Positions 25,341 through 34,980 are shown, counted from the stretch's first letter. The stretch is DNA of 64,000 nt from Carex sylvatica (GCA_964058845.1 CAXKVR010000043.1:62001-126000), one strand, 5' to 3'. Notes: generated from the sequence alone by a model not told the origin. A program made the numbers and translations.

Positions 25341-25860
25341 GGGCACCCATCCGACGCAGAAACTCAAGGGGCGCGACCTTTTCTCTTCGCGTTCCTTCGC
25401 ATCAATTCGCGTCCCTTCGATTAGACCTCTTCCCTTTTAAACCCGACCCCCCCCGACAGACTCTACCCCACACCACCTCCTTTTGTCGTTTTCTTCCTAC
25501 GGACCGAACACCACCCCGTATAACCAAAACCCTAGCCGCCGCAACTTCTCCTCCGCCGCTCTCCGCCTCTCGCTACCCACCGGCCGCCCCACTCTCCGCC
25601 ACCCTTCTATCCGCCTCTAGCGGATCGCTGCCACCTCACCTCCGCACCACCCTTCTCTTTTCCACTGGTCACCGATCTTCTCTAGCGGCTCACCACCACC
25701 GGTCACCATCTCTAGCAGAGCACCACCGCCCTCGTTCGCTGCTACACCCTAGTGATTCCCTCCAAGCCGCACTACAAATCCCTCGCCGCCGACAATTATT
25801 CTACCAAGACACCGACCAAACCCTACCAGCCGCCTCCTTCCCCTCTGAGCACACACCAGC

Positions 25861-25940
25861 CCTACGGCCCGCACAGACTCCCCATACAGGCCGTACCAAC
25901 CACCGTCCGACCCGTACAAATCCCTCTCCGGGCCGTACCA
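25861..25940. repeat. Run of four dyads just before the second ORF of A
   Basis: Cores centred at 25868, 25890, 25911 and 25932 (22, 21 and 21 bp). Two are imperfect (CAGGCCG, CGACCCG), but spacing is kept. The run ends 17 bp before the ATG. Confidence 0.88.
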
Positions 25941-25956
25941 CTTCCTACTGACAGCT

Positions 25957-27291
25957 ATGTCTGGTGAGCGCCGTCAAAAGCGGCGCCAAGACCGCTCCCC
26001 CACACCACCCCGTCATCCCTCACCAGAGCCCTATGACTCCGGCTCTGACCGCACTTCCTCTGGTGAATACACCGACCGCGCCGACCGCTTCGCGGCACGG
26101 TACTTTGAAATGCCCACTCGTCGGATGTACGAGAACTTCATCTCTTTACAACGGCGAGTATTCGAGAACACCGCCATGGTTCACTTCGACACACTCCACG
26201 CTCTTGGCGTCGAGGATGATTTCCTCCGTCTCACCGCTGGAATTGGGTTCAGCCCAGATTTCTGGAACATTCGCAACCCCGCCTACGAGATGGACACCAA
26301 GGAATTCCTCTCCTCTCTCGAGCTGAAGTTGGACAACCACGATGTCCTCTTCATCAAATTCCGGCTCTGTAATCAAACCCATCGCGTCTATCTCTCCTCT
26401 CTACGCGAGTGGTTCGGTTTCTATCGCGAGCCCACTACTGACACTCTCAGTTTCCGACCTGGGTGGGATCGAGATACCTTCTGGGCCATGATCACCGGCT
26501 GCCCTCGCTCCGCCAATGCATCATACCGAGCCCGCTACATCCCTCACCCGGTTCTGCGTATCATCCAGCGCGCCCTTGCTTCTACCATCTTTGCGCGCGG
26601 TGAGACTCAGAACCGCGCCAACACCGTCGACCTCATGCTCATGGATACCATGCTCCGTGCCGACTCTGAGTATCCAGACTTAGCCCTTCTCATGGTCCAG
26701 CACTGGATTGGGCAGCAGTCCAAAACCAGGCACGGTGGCAAGATCAAAATTGGGGCTTATGTCGAGGTCATTAAGCAACGCCTTGGCTTGGGTGAGTATC
26801 CAGGTCGAGACCCCTGTCCGGGCCCCACTCTGATGGACCTTGAGAGCTACCGCCTGGCTCTCTTCCTCACTATCTCCCGGGGCCCGGCCGGTCACTCTGA
26901 CTACTATGAGTGGCGCTTTGCCGATGGCTCTTCCCGCCGCCTACCATTTGGACCATCCATCACCGTGGACGACCCCTCCACCTGGTTGGTCTCCGCTACT
27001 CCACCTCCTGCCTCTGACATCCCCAGTACCTCCTTCCAGCCACCCACATCTGCGTATGCCCGCCCTTGCCCAGCTGACCCCTCTCTTAGGGATCTCTACT
27101 ACCTCATGACTGATATCCGGGCCACTCAGCTGCAGCAGGACCGCTACATCACAGCCATCCAGGAGCAGACGGCCATTCACACCACTCGACTGGATGAGAT
27201 TAGTGGCAGCATGTTTGACTATGCCGAGCGTCTTGGTGACATCGAGGACCAGTTTCGCGACTGGCGCTTCGACCCCTCTTCTGACTACTGA
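25957..27291 (+). CDS. Second ORF of element A, ATHILA ORF-1-type protein
   Basis: 444 aa with an ATG start, separate from pol by about 860 bp. It starts with a basic, Ser/Pro-rich tail (GERRQKRRQDRSPTPP). The body (PTRRMYENFISL, FSPDFWNIRNP, YLSSLREWFGFYREP) resembles the plant ATHILA ORF-1 family, and the C-terminus is heptad-like with likely coiled coil (QQDRYITAIQEQTAIHTTRL). In Athila elements this position is often called envelope-like, but I see no signal peptide, membrane segment or glycoprotein pattern. The basic tail and coiled coil would also suit a nucleic-acid-binding, dimeric protein. Local GC content is much higher than its surroundings. Function unknown. Confidence 0.8.
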   Translation: MSGERRQKRRQDRSPTPPRHPSPEPYDSGSDRTSSGEYTDRADRFAARYFEMPTRRMYENFISLQRRVFENTAMVHFDTLHALGVEDDFLRLTAGIGFSPDFWNIRNPAYEMDTKEFLSSLELKLDNHDVLFIKFRLCNQTHRVYLSSLREWFGFYREPTTDTLSFRPGWDRDTFWAMITGCPRSANASYRARYIPHPVLRIIQRALASTIFARGETQNRANTVDLMLMDTMLRADSEYPDLALLMVQHWIGQQSKTRHGGKIKIGAYVEVIKQRLGLGEYPGRDPCPGPTLMDLESYRLALFLTISRGPAGHSDYYEWRFADGSSRRLPFGPSITVDDPSTWLVSATPPPASDIPSTSFQPPTSAYARPCPADPSLRDLYYLMTDIRATQLQQDRYITAIQEQTAIHTTRLDEISGSMFDYAERLGDIEDQFRDWRFDPSSDY

Positions 27292-27348
27292 TCAGGTTTC
27301 TTTCTCCCTACCCTAGCTTATTTATTTTTCCCATTACATATCCTGAAG

Positions 27349-27384
27349 CATTGAGGACAATGCTCGGACTAAGCTTGGGGGGGT
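27349..27384 (+). other. Polypurine-like box after the second ORF of A
   Basis: A GAGGACAATGCT stretch followed by TAAGCTTGGGGGGG, 58 bp after the stop. It repeats the layout of the box before the 3' LTR (28252-28286), and a third shorter copy lies at 27947-27960. It could be a second start site for plus-strand synthesis. Confidence 0.55.
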
Positions 27385-27841
27385 GATTAGTTATTTTCTT
27401 TATTCAGCATTTAGTTTGTCTTAGTTTGTTTCTGTGTTTGCATGTTTTGAGGATTAAATCTGTGTGAATTGCGTGAATTAGGGTTCAATTTGAAAAATTT
27501 TGGTTGTGAAATGGTTGAATTTGGGAAATTGGAAATAACCACACGTTTGGTTGAAAGAACTGTATACGATAGTCTGTTTTGGGACTTTGTAGAATTGAAT
27601 TGAATTGTGCCAAGAAAGCATTTGAAACCGGAATATGCCTTGTAAAAATAGAAAAATGGGATTTCAAAACAATAGAAAGATTTGGATATCCATTGGTATG
27701 AATGAATATCATTGGATGTGTGTATTCATGATGAATACGAGGATAAAAGATAAAAAAAAAAATTCTTGAAAAGAATGAAAAGATGGAGAATATAAGAGTA
27801 CTGGCAATAAGCCATGATTTGGCGCCTTTGAGCTCGTCTCC

Positions 27842-27875
27842 CATACGGACCGTACCCAGATCATACGGGCCGTAC
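27842..27875. repeat. Dyad pair in the 3' untranslated part of A
   Basis: CATACGGACCGTAC (27842-27855) and CATACGGGCCGTAC (27862-27875), 20 bp centre to centre. Confidence 0.95.
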
Positions 27876-28271
27876 ACCTAACAAAAAGGGTGCCTTTACA
27901 TACATCAACACACGAAGTCTGTGACCTTTCTGACCTAAGCTTGTTCCAAGCTTGGGGGAATTCAAAGAAAAACAAATCACCACAAATGAGGGCATAAATT
28001 CGGTGAAAGAATGAACTATTGATGCGTTTGATTTCTTAGTTCTTACAAATAGCATTACATTCTTGAAGTTAGGGTTTGATCAATTGAGTTGTGGGGTGAA
28101 TTAAATTGACCAAAGGAAACCAAGTTACTATCCAAAATGACTCTAATGGATTTCTAACGAACGCAAGATCATGCACATTTTTCCTCTTAGTAGATTAAGT
28201 TGCATTTAGGTAAGTCCAACAACCCGAACCACACCTAAGTTAGAATTTTTGCTTGAGGACAAGCAAAGTTC

Positions 28272-28286
28272 AAGCTTGGGGGAATT
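28272..28286 (+). other. Polypurine tract of element A
   Basis: AAGCTTGGGGGAATT plus T immediately before the 3' LTR. Confidence 0.88.
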
Positions 28287-29760
28287 TGATATCTCCATAT
28301 TATATCTGAATTATGGCCCTAATTTACAATGAAACCTGTGCTTTAAAGCCTATTAATGTGGACTTTTTTACTTATATTTCGATGAAATGTGGTACTGCTA
28401 TGTTTTGTTTGGTATTTTGCAGGAAAAAGGGCGAAAAACTGGTTCTGACAACTTTTCATACGGCCCGTATGATATTCTGTGCGGGCCGTACAAGAACTGC
28501 CCAACCACACAGAAGGATCCACAACAGAGGCACGAAGTCTCCAAGTCAAAGCCCAGGCATACGGGCCGTACGGGATCCTGTACGGGCCGTACAAAGCTGA
28601 TTCGGAAAATCCAGCTGGAATCTGAATTGAGCACAATTTGAGGAGCCGAAAAGGAAACCCCTGGAGGCGTGATCTGGGGCATTAAAGGAGATATTCCACA
28701 GCAGGAAAGGGGATTAATAGCTAATCAATCAATAACTTTCTGATCATCATTCATTCTATCATGGATTCTCTCTAGGTTTTTGGACAAGGGGAAAAGAAGA
28801 AGAGAAGGGGAAGAACGCGAGTTTTCCACGGATCTTCAGATTTTCCACTGTTTTATCATGAACTCTTTTATTTCTTGTTATTTGTGCTATCTCATGAATA
28901 TGAGTAGCTAATTTACTTTGTTTCTAGGGGTAAGATGTAGTTTCTAGTTTTGTTTTGCTTGTATGCTACTTGGATTTTGTGTTGAACGCTTTGTTTTTAC
29001 TTTGTTATGTAGTATTTTTATTGCTCTATTTGTGCTTGCTTGAATCTGATTAGTCATCCCGTTAGATGAATGCGCACATCTAAGTGTGGAGCCAAGTCTA
29101 TGAAATTCATTCAAACCGAATAAAGTATATGAAGTAGGGTGAAACCAAGGAGTACCCGAAAGGCGAAACTTTCCTTGAGGCGAAAGTCCTTGGATACTTT
29201 TAGTAAACTAGCAAGTAACTTAGATAAATTAGGCCAAAATGCGAAAGTTGAGGTTTAACGCATCTAAGAGGGAAGTACTTGAGTCCGGTAATCGGGTATC
29301 AGGCCAAAATGCGAAAGTTGAGGTTAGGTACCTAGATCTGGTCAAAAGAAACCCTAAACACAGTATCAACACAGGAAACAGTAGCTGCAGCATTAACTTG
29401 AGGTGCCATACGGACCGTACGGGAATCTGTACGGGCCGTACGCCTTGAGACTGAACAGAAATGAAATCTGAACCCTGGAAACGCCCTTTTATCAATTGAA
29501 AACAACTTTAATTATCTCTTATTGTCTTTTAATCAGTAGAATTGTTAGAACTAAAACCAAACCAAATTCTTCTCACTTCTAGAATCTCAAGTGATTTTAG
29601 GATAAGTCCAGTGTTTTTATTCCGTCCCTGTGGATCGATACCTGAGCATACTCAACGACAGGATAGTTCACTTGCTATCTGAATTGACAGAGTATAACAA
29701 AGGTTTAAGAAGTATAGCTTGCTATACTGAAACTTTTTGGCATATATTCTCGTGCGATCA
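28287..29760 (+). repeat. 3' LTR of element A
   Basis: 1474 bp, one difference noticed from the 5' LTR. It carries the same three dyad pairs, at 28457-28491, 28558-28592 and 29407-29441. Confidence 0.97.
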
Positions 29761-29765
29761 ACTCT

Positions 29766-30062
29766 ATTTTTATAACTTCGTAAAACATCTTGACAAATTT
29801 TCAATTTCAAGCATTTAAGTTCAAAATCACAAATCTTATTCATGGTCAAGTAAAAATTCAATGTTATAAATCCTAAATTTTGAAAAATAATTAAACATGC
29901 ATGTAAAGATACAATTTCTTCCCATCCCCAAGCTTAAATTAAGCATTGTCCCCAATGCATAAATCTAAAACTAAAAAGTAAATAGAAAGAAATATGAAAG
30001 CTTAACTTGTGTGAAGAACCGTCATAGAGGCGGAGAGATGGCGGTTCGAGTAGAGGGAAGGA
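29766..30062 (-). other. Noncoding part of element B, 3' of its ORF
   Basis: On the minus strand a GGACAATGC...AAGCTTGGGG box lies near 29925-29960, matching the box after the second ORF of A. No second ORF is present. Confidence 0.6.
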
Positions 30063-32876
30063 TCAAGAAGGACTTGGGTTGCCTCCCAAGAAGCGCTTGG
30101 TTTTAGGTCTTCGGCTCGACCCATTTTCTTGGACTAGGAGGGGTGTTGATCGGGCATCGGTAAGGGAGATGCTTGTAATCCCTTCAACCGGTTCTCCATA
30201 GTTGTACCCCTTGAGTCGCTGCCCATTTACTTTAAATGCTCCTATTCGCTCGCTCCATATTTCTACCTTGAGCGCATCCTCCGAGGTTTCGACAAAGTTA
30301 TGAAGGATCTCAGCGGTCGAAACTTGAAAAATCGGGTTTAGAATAGGCTTCTTGTCCTTCTGGAAGGGTTTACTGCGGGCCGGAACAGATTCATTGCGGG
30401 CCGCAATGAGTTCTGGTGGATTCAGGTGTTCTGACTGAGGATGTTGCGGGCCGCAATGGGTGTTGTTGCGGGTCACAATTATTTCACGATTTTCTTCCTC
30501 CTCTGACTGAAGATGTTGCGGACCGCAATTGGTTTCATTTCGGACCGCAATGGTATCAACAGAGCTCGTTTTGTGAGCTTGTTCGCATTCCTGATCCATC
30601 CAATACTCAAAGGAACCATTCCTCAAGTTGTTCATGAGCTCTTCATCTATCAACCTGTCAAGAATATCAACACTAAAAACACTTTGATCGTTAGATGGAT
30701 ATCTCATAGATCTTTTGATATCGAATTTTAATTTTTCTTCACCAATATTCATTGTTATAATTCCATCATGAACATAGATTACAGCTTTTGCTGAATTGAG
30801 GAATGGTCTACCTAGCAAGAGTGGTGTATGAATGTCCTCATCCATGTCAACCACAACAAAATCTATTGGTACAAAGAACTTTCCAATTTGAATTGGCAAG
30901 TCCTCTACCACTCCTAAAGGTAGCTTAACCGATTGGTCTGCCAATTGAAGAGATATTCTAGTTGGCTTAAGTTCTCCAACACCTAACCTATCATACACCG
31001 ACTTTGGCATAAGACTTACGCTTGCTCCTAGATCACAAAGTGCACGTTTGAATTGGACATTTCCAATAGAACATGGTATGGAAAATTTACCCGGATCATC
31101 CAACTTTTTGGGCAATTCATTCATTACCATGGCACTACCGTTGGTGTCTAAGGATACAATTTGTACTTCTTCAAGTTTACGCCTATTTGAAAGAATGTCC
31201 TCGAAAAATTTGGTGTAAACCGGCATTTGGGTCATTACCTCAGTCAATGGTAGGTTTACATGCAATTGTTTCAACAGTTCAAGGAATTTGGCAAATTGTT
31301 TGTCGATTTTCTCATTCTTAAGTCTACCAGGAAAAGGTGCGTATTTGTGAGGAGGAGTGTAGAGAGGTACTTGTGCACTCACCTTTGGTGACTCACCTTG
31401 AGATGGTTTTGCTTGTCTCGCATGGTCGCTTGGTGCAATGGGTGTGGTTTCCTTTGAGGCGGAATCCTCATGTGTGGAGATGTGCTCATCATTGCCTCTT
31501 GTCTCTTCACCTTGCGGTTGCACGTAGTCACTTTTTGGCAAAGGTGGATCCTCATATTGCATACCGCTGCGAAGCATGTGCCTAACCGCCTTGACATCCT
31601 TGGGATTGTTCTCGAGTTTTGGCGGAAGGGTGCCCGGTTGGTGAGAGAATTGTGTAGCTTGTTGTGCAACTTGGTTTTCAAGCATTTTATTTTGGGTTGC
31701 CAACATATCTACCTTTTTGGTCAATTCATCAAACTTTTGATTTTGACTTGTCATGAAAGCCTCAATCATCAATTCAAGATTGGATTTCGGTTGTACATTA
31801 GAACCATACCCTTGATTTGGTCTATTATAGTTTGAGTTACCTTGGGTCGGTTGGTCATTTTGTCTCCACGAAAAGTGTGGATGATTTCTCCACCTGGGGT
31901 TGTAAGTATTGGCATAAGGATTGTTATTTGGTTCGAAATTGCCTTGGTTAATTGCATTAACCTCTTCAATACTACCCTCATTACTTAGGCCACAATTAAT
32001 TGCTAGATGATTGGTACCACCACAAATTGAACAAGGAAGAAAAGAGGATTTGTTTACCGAGTTTACGCTCATTTGATCAATTTTGCGATTCAAAGCGGCA
32101 ATTTCTGCAGCCAAGTTCGGATTCGGATTCATCTCTTTCATCCCCCGCTGCATGATCATCGGTGTCTCCCTAGGGTTGTGCCATTGGCTTTGGTTGAGAG
32201 CCATGTCATCAACCAACTTGTATCCATCAATAGCCCCTTTATTCATGAGACTCCCTCCAGCAGCTGCGTCTAACATACCCTTGTCCTGTGGCATGAGACT
32301 GTTGTAGAAGATTTGCAATAAATTCCACCCCTCGATACCATGGTGGGGACAGCACCTCTGCAGTTCTTGAAATCTCTCCCACGCCTCACTGATGGTTTCA
32401 TCTCCTTTCTGTCGGAAATTGTGGATTTGATGGCGCAAGGAGTTTGTTTTGGACGGTGGAAAGAATTTGTTAAGAAAGGCACTTGCCACCTTAGGCCAAG
32501 TATTCATGTTCTCGGGCTGTTGTCCCCTTATCCAACCTTTAGCCTTATCTGCAAGAGAAAAAGTAAAGGCCATTACTTTAAGATTTTCGGGAGAAACAGT
32601 TTGTACCTTAATCGTGCTGCAGATTTCTTCAAAATTGGCTAAGTGTTGTGTGGCATCTTCGTGAAGGAGACCATGGAACAGATTACGCTGCACCATGCTA
32701 ACCCATGCAGGCGGAATTTGATATTCTTCAGCATTGATAGTAGGTGCCGTATAGCCAAGGTGGATTTCCTCAGCCCTAGGTGCTGTGAAGTCTCTCAAAG
32801 GGCGGTTGGCATCGGCTGCTTCATTGTTTTCTCTTTCAACAGCGGCTGCCCGTAGTTGTTGAAGTTCATCAGCCAT
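30063..32876 (-). CDS. Gag-protease protein of element B fused to an integrase tail
   Basis: 937 aa, ATG at 32876. It contains gag (FHGLLHEDATQHLANFEEIC; ISEAWERFQELQRCCPHHG), a CX2CX4HX4C knuckle (CSICGGTNHLAINC) and protease ([21 protein letters not shown]). After a linker with DNA dyads it jumps to [20 protein letters not shown], which matches the last part of integrase in element A ([20 protein letters not shown]). Roughly 1,100 residues of RT, RNase H and integrase are absent, yet the frame is open. A TAG lies directly before the ATG; 18 further open codons from an ATG at 32933 precede that TAG, so the original start was probably lost. It resembles non-autonomous elements that keep only gag (TR-GAG type), here with protease. 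Confidence 0.9.
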   Translation of the reverse strand: MADELQQLRAAAVERENNEAADANRPLRDFTAPRAEEIHLGYTAPTINAEEYQIPPAWVSMVQRNLFHGLLHEDATQHLANFEEICSTIKVQTVSPENLKVMAFTFSLADKAKGWIRGQQPENMNTWPKVASAFLNKFFPPSKTNSLRHQIHNFRQKGDETISEAWERFQELQRCCPHHGIEGWNLLQIFYNSLMPQDKGMLDAAAGGSLMNKGAIDGYKLVDDMALNQSQWHNPRETPMIMQRGMKEMNPNPNLAAEIAALNRKIDQMSVNSVNKSSFLPCSICGGTNHLAINCGLSNEGSIEEVNAINQGNFEPNNNPYANTYNPRWRNHPHFSWRQNDQPTQGNSNYNRPNQGYGSNVQPKSNLELMIEAFMTSQNQKFDELTKKVDMLATQNKMLENQVAQQATQFSHQPGTLPPKLENNPKDVKAVRHMLRSGMQYEDPPLPKSDYVQPQGEETRGNDEHISTHEDSASKETTPIAPSDHARQAKPSQGESPKVSAQVPLYTPPHKYAPFPGRLKNEKIDKQFAKFLELLKQLHVNLPLTEVMTQMPVYTKFFEDILSNRRKLEEVQIVSLDTNGSAMVMNELPKKLDDPGKFSIPCSIGNVQFKRALCDLGASVSLMPKSVYDRLGVGELKPTRISLQLADQSVKLPLGVVEDLPIQIGKFFVPIDFVVVDMDEDIHTPLLLGRPFLNSAKAVIYVHDGIITMNIGEEKLKFDIKRSMRYPSNDQSVFSVDILDRLIDEELMNNLRNGSFEYWMDQECEQAHKTSSVDTIAVRNETNCGPQHLQSEEEENREIIVTRNNTHCGPQHPQSEHLNPPELIAARNESVPARSKPFQKDKKPILNPIFQVSTAEILHNFVETSEDALKVEIWSERIGAFKVNGQRLKGYNYGEPVEGITSISLTDARSTPLLVQENGSSRRPKTKRFLGGNPSPS
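30073..30090 (-). promoter_or_regulatory. Conserved stem-loop at the end of the B ORF
   Basis: Same 18 bases as 25137-25154 in A. Here the ORF reads through it and stops just after (FLGGNPSPS). Confidence 0.6.
30370..30550. repeat. Three dyad pairs inside the B coding region
   Basis: Cores centred at 30379/30400, 30450/30472 and 30522/30544 (21, 22 and 22 bp), in the linker after the protease. They are B-type (TTGCGGNCCGCAA), some imperfect. Confidence 0.92.
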
Positions 32877-33176
32877 CTAATTCCGTTCTCTTTGAAGGTT
32901 TTGAAAACGAACCTCTTCATTTCCGGTCGACATGTCTAACCGGCGTGGACTTAAGTGCAAGAAAGGTCCCCTTGTCGGGTGTTTGTTTCTTCTCTCGTAG
33001 AAAAGATGAGTTGACCCCTTCCTAGAAAACCACTCAACCAAATCTGTGGCGTTCGGGGTTGGAGGTTCCTCTGCCAGGTTTCAACCTGAAAAATGAGAGA
33101 GAGAGAAAGAAAGCAAAAGAAAATTAAAAACAATTACTAACTAAATTACTTAGGTCTGAAATAATATTCACCGTTG

Positions 33177-33194
33177 TCCCCGGCAACGGCGCCA
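33177..33194 (-). other. Primer-binding site of element B (tRNA-Asp type)
   Basis: On the minus strand TGGCGCCGTTGCCGGGGA follows the 5' LTR at six bases, the same as in element A. Confidence 0.85.
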
Positions 33195-33200
33195 AAAACT

Positions 33201-34572
33201 TGATGTGAGAATCCTATATCTCTTATGCAAGTAATAAATCCTAGTTTATACTCAATTTGGTTGCAAGTGTACAACCTAGTCAAGTAGTACTTAGGGATCG
33301 TCTCCACAGGGACAAGTCGAAATATTAATTCTAACCTAACGATTTAATTTAGTAAAAGCGAAGTAAAAAGTGTTTTGTTTGTTTAAGATGTTTGTTTGGT
33401 AGTGATTAAACTGAATTAAACTAAAGTCTCAAAGTGAAATTTGGTTTTAAACAAGTAAGATAAATTAGGGTTTCTTAGGGTTCCTATCCACTAATGCCGT
33501 GATTAATTGGTTTGTTAAATTTGATCTTATATTTATGAAGGCACAGTTGGATGTTGTAGGTACAAAGTGATATCTCTATATTAATACCATCTTAAAATTA
33601 GAATAAACGTCACCTCTCGGTACTTGGCTACACTAATCTAAAGTCATTAAGTTCTTACTGTCCCAATTTATCTAGAAAGCTATTCGTCACCTCTCGGTAC
33701 TTGGCACAATTCTCTAAACTATTGGATAAAGCCCGTATAAGACACGCGTCACATCTCGGTACTTAGCCTATCAAATACCCTATTCCTTATGGTCGAGACT
33801 TAATATTCAATTTCTCAATTGCAAATACCAAATCCTAAGATTTCATGTGATTTCGATTAAGTCTTCACAATCAATTAAAATAAAGAATAGATCATAATAA
33901 AGAACAAGAAGATATGAAATAAAACCAACTAAATCATAACAAAAGTTTCAATTACAACCCTAATTAACCCTAGAAAAGTCCTTAGCCGATCATGGCTAAG
34001 GCACAAATGAAATTAAAAGAGTTCAAAGAGTTTCAAAAGCAAGAAAGATAATAAAACCGGTGGATGAATGATGTTCTTTTCTCCCTTCTTTCTCTCCTTT
34101 TTCTCCTCTCTTTTCTCTCTTCTTTTCTGTCTAAAAACTCTCTAAATTTCGTCCATGACCGTCCTTTTTTTTATTCCCCCCTGGTAAATCCTAAATAAAT
34201 AACTAAAAATAGCAAATTCGGGCTCTGAACCGACTTATTGTGAGCCGCAATCAATTCTATTGCGGGCCGCAATGAATGGAGGCAGTTAATAACTTGCCGC
34301 GCAGAAACTGCAGAAGTCATTGCGGGCCGCAATGAAAACCATTGCGGGCCGCAATGAATGTGCAGTTGCTCCAATCTTCATGCTGACTTGCTACAAATCA
34401 CCCGTTTTGCTCCGTTAAGCTCCAAACACTTGATTACCTGTAAAATAAACATAACTAGGGCAGTAACTTGAACTTTCAGACATTTTTACCTAATTAGACC
34501 TAATTTAATCAAAACTTGGCTTAATTTACATAACTAACCCTAGGTTTTAATAGATACAATTTTGGCTTATCA
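33201..34572 (-). repeat. 5' LTR of element B (1372 bp)
   Basis: TGATGTGAGA...GGCTTATCA. It has one dyad unit fewer by two than the other LTR. In sense orientation its 5' end is 34572. Confidence 0.95.
34237..34355. repeat. Two dyad pairs in B 5' LTR
   Basis: 34237-34251/34259-34273 and 34319-34333/34341-34355, each 22 bp centre to centre, about 235 and 317 bp from the LTR 5' end. Confidence 0.95.
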
Positions 34573-34980
34573 GTCTACAAGGGCATTTTGTTAAGAATTT
34601 TGGAAGAAGAGTATTTTGTTTTATGTTTTGAAAAAGAAGGGTACTTTGTAAAATTTATGAGGAGAGAAAATTGTTACACTAAAAGTATATAACAAAGTTT
34701 CAGTACAGTAAACTGTACCTTTTAAATCTTGGTACACTTTTCGAATCGAATTGCAAGTGCACAATCCTATCGAGTAGTATGATAAGGTATCGATCCAAGA
34801 GACGGTTCAAATTTAAACTAGACTTAACATAAATTAATTGAAAGACTAGAAGTGTGTGAAAAGTTGATTTGATTGTTTTATATCCTAACAACAGTAATAA
34901 AAAATAACTGGTAATTTATATTGGGTTTCTAAATTGGTTTAAAATGGTTTCTGACTCATCTACAACTCTGTCTCTCGGCT

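Larger units (their letters stand above)
17690..29760 (+). mobile_element. Athila-like LTR retrotransposon A, intact and very young, 12,071 bp
   Basis: Two 1474-bp LTRs (17690-19163 and 28287-29760), ends TGATATCTCC...GCGATCA, and target duplication ACTCT at 17685-17689 and 29761-29765. Reading the LTRs side by side I noticed one difference (CATTCCAACC near 18513 versus CATTCAAACC near 29110). It has a tRNA-Asp-type primer site, an uninterrupted gag-pol frame, a second open frame in the position where Athila elements carry an extra gene, and a polypurine tract. No chromodomain is seen after integrase, as expected for Athila. It is inserted in element B in the opposite orientation. Confidence 0.97.
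15203..34572 (-). mobile_element. Athila-like LTR retrotransposon B, internally deleted, disrupted by element A
   Basis: Its LTRs are 15203-16720 and 33201-34572, with a GTCTA target duplication at 15198-15202 and 34573-34577. The sense strand is minus: the primer-binding site lies beside the LTR at 33201 and the polypurine tract beside the one at 16720. Without element A (12,071 bp plus its 5-bp duplication) it is about 7.3 kb. Its only long frame encodes gag and protease followed directly by the last stretch of an integrase, so reverse transcriptase, RNase H and most of integrase are missing. It must have moved with enzymes supplied in trans. I noticed about seven base changes between its LTRs. 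Confidence 0.93.
13990..34656. mobile_element. Foldback element (about 1.3 kb) split by nested LTR elements
   Basis: The left arm 13990-14548 is matched in inverted order by 14728-15202, continuing across the retrotransposon insertion at 34578-34656. Matching landmarks are AAATTTTACAAAGT at 13990 and its complement at 34643-34656, TTCTTAACAAAATGCCCTTG near 14048 and its complement just after 34577, and the GAATAAACTAGAT region in mid-arm. The spacer is about 180 bp. No transposase is seen and no clear target duplication was found, so the superfamily is undecided. Confidence 0.8.

Noticed and set aside
25957..27291. Envelope glycoprotein for the second ORF of A
   Set aside because: No signal peptide, membrane anchor or glycosylation pattern can be seen; only its position matches the envelope-like label.
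31073..32855. Plus-strand open frames over the B ORF
   Set aside because: They are antisense shadows of the gag-protease frame.
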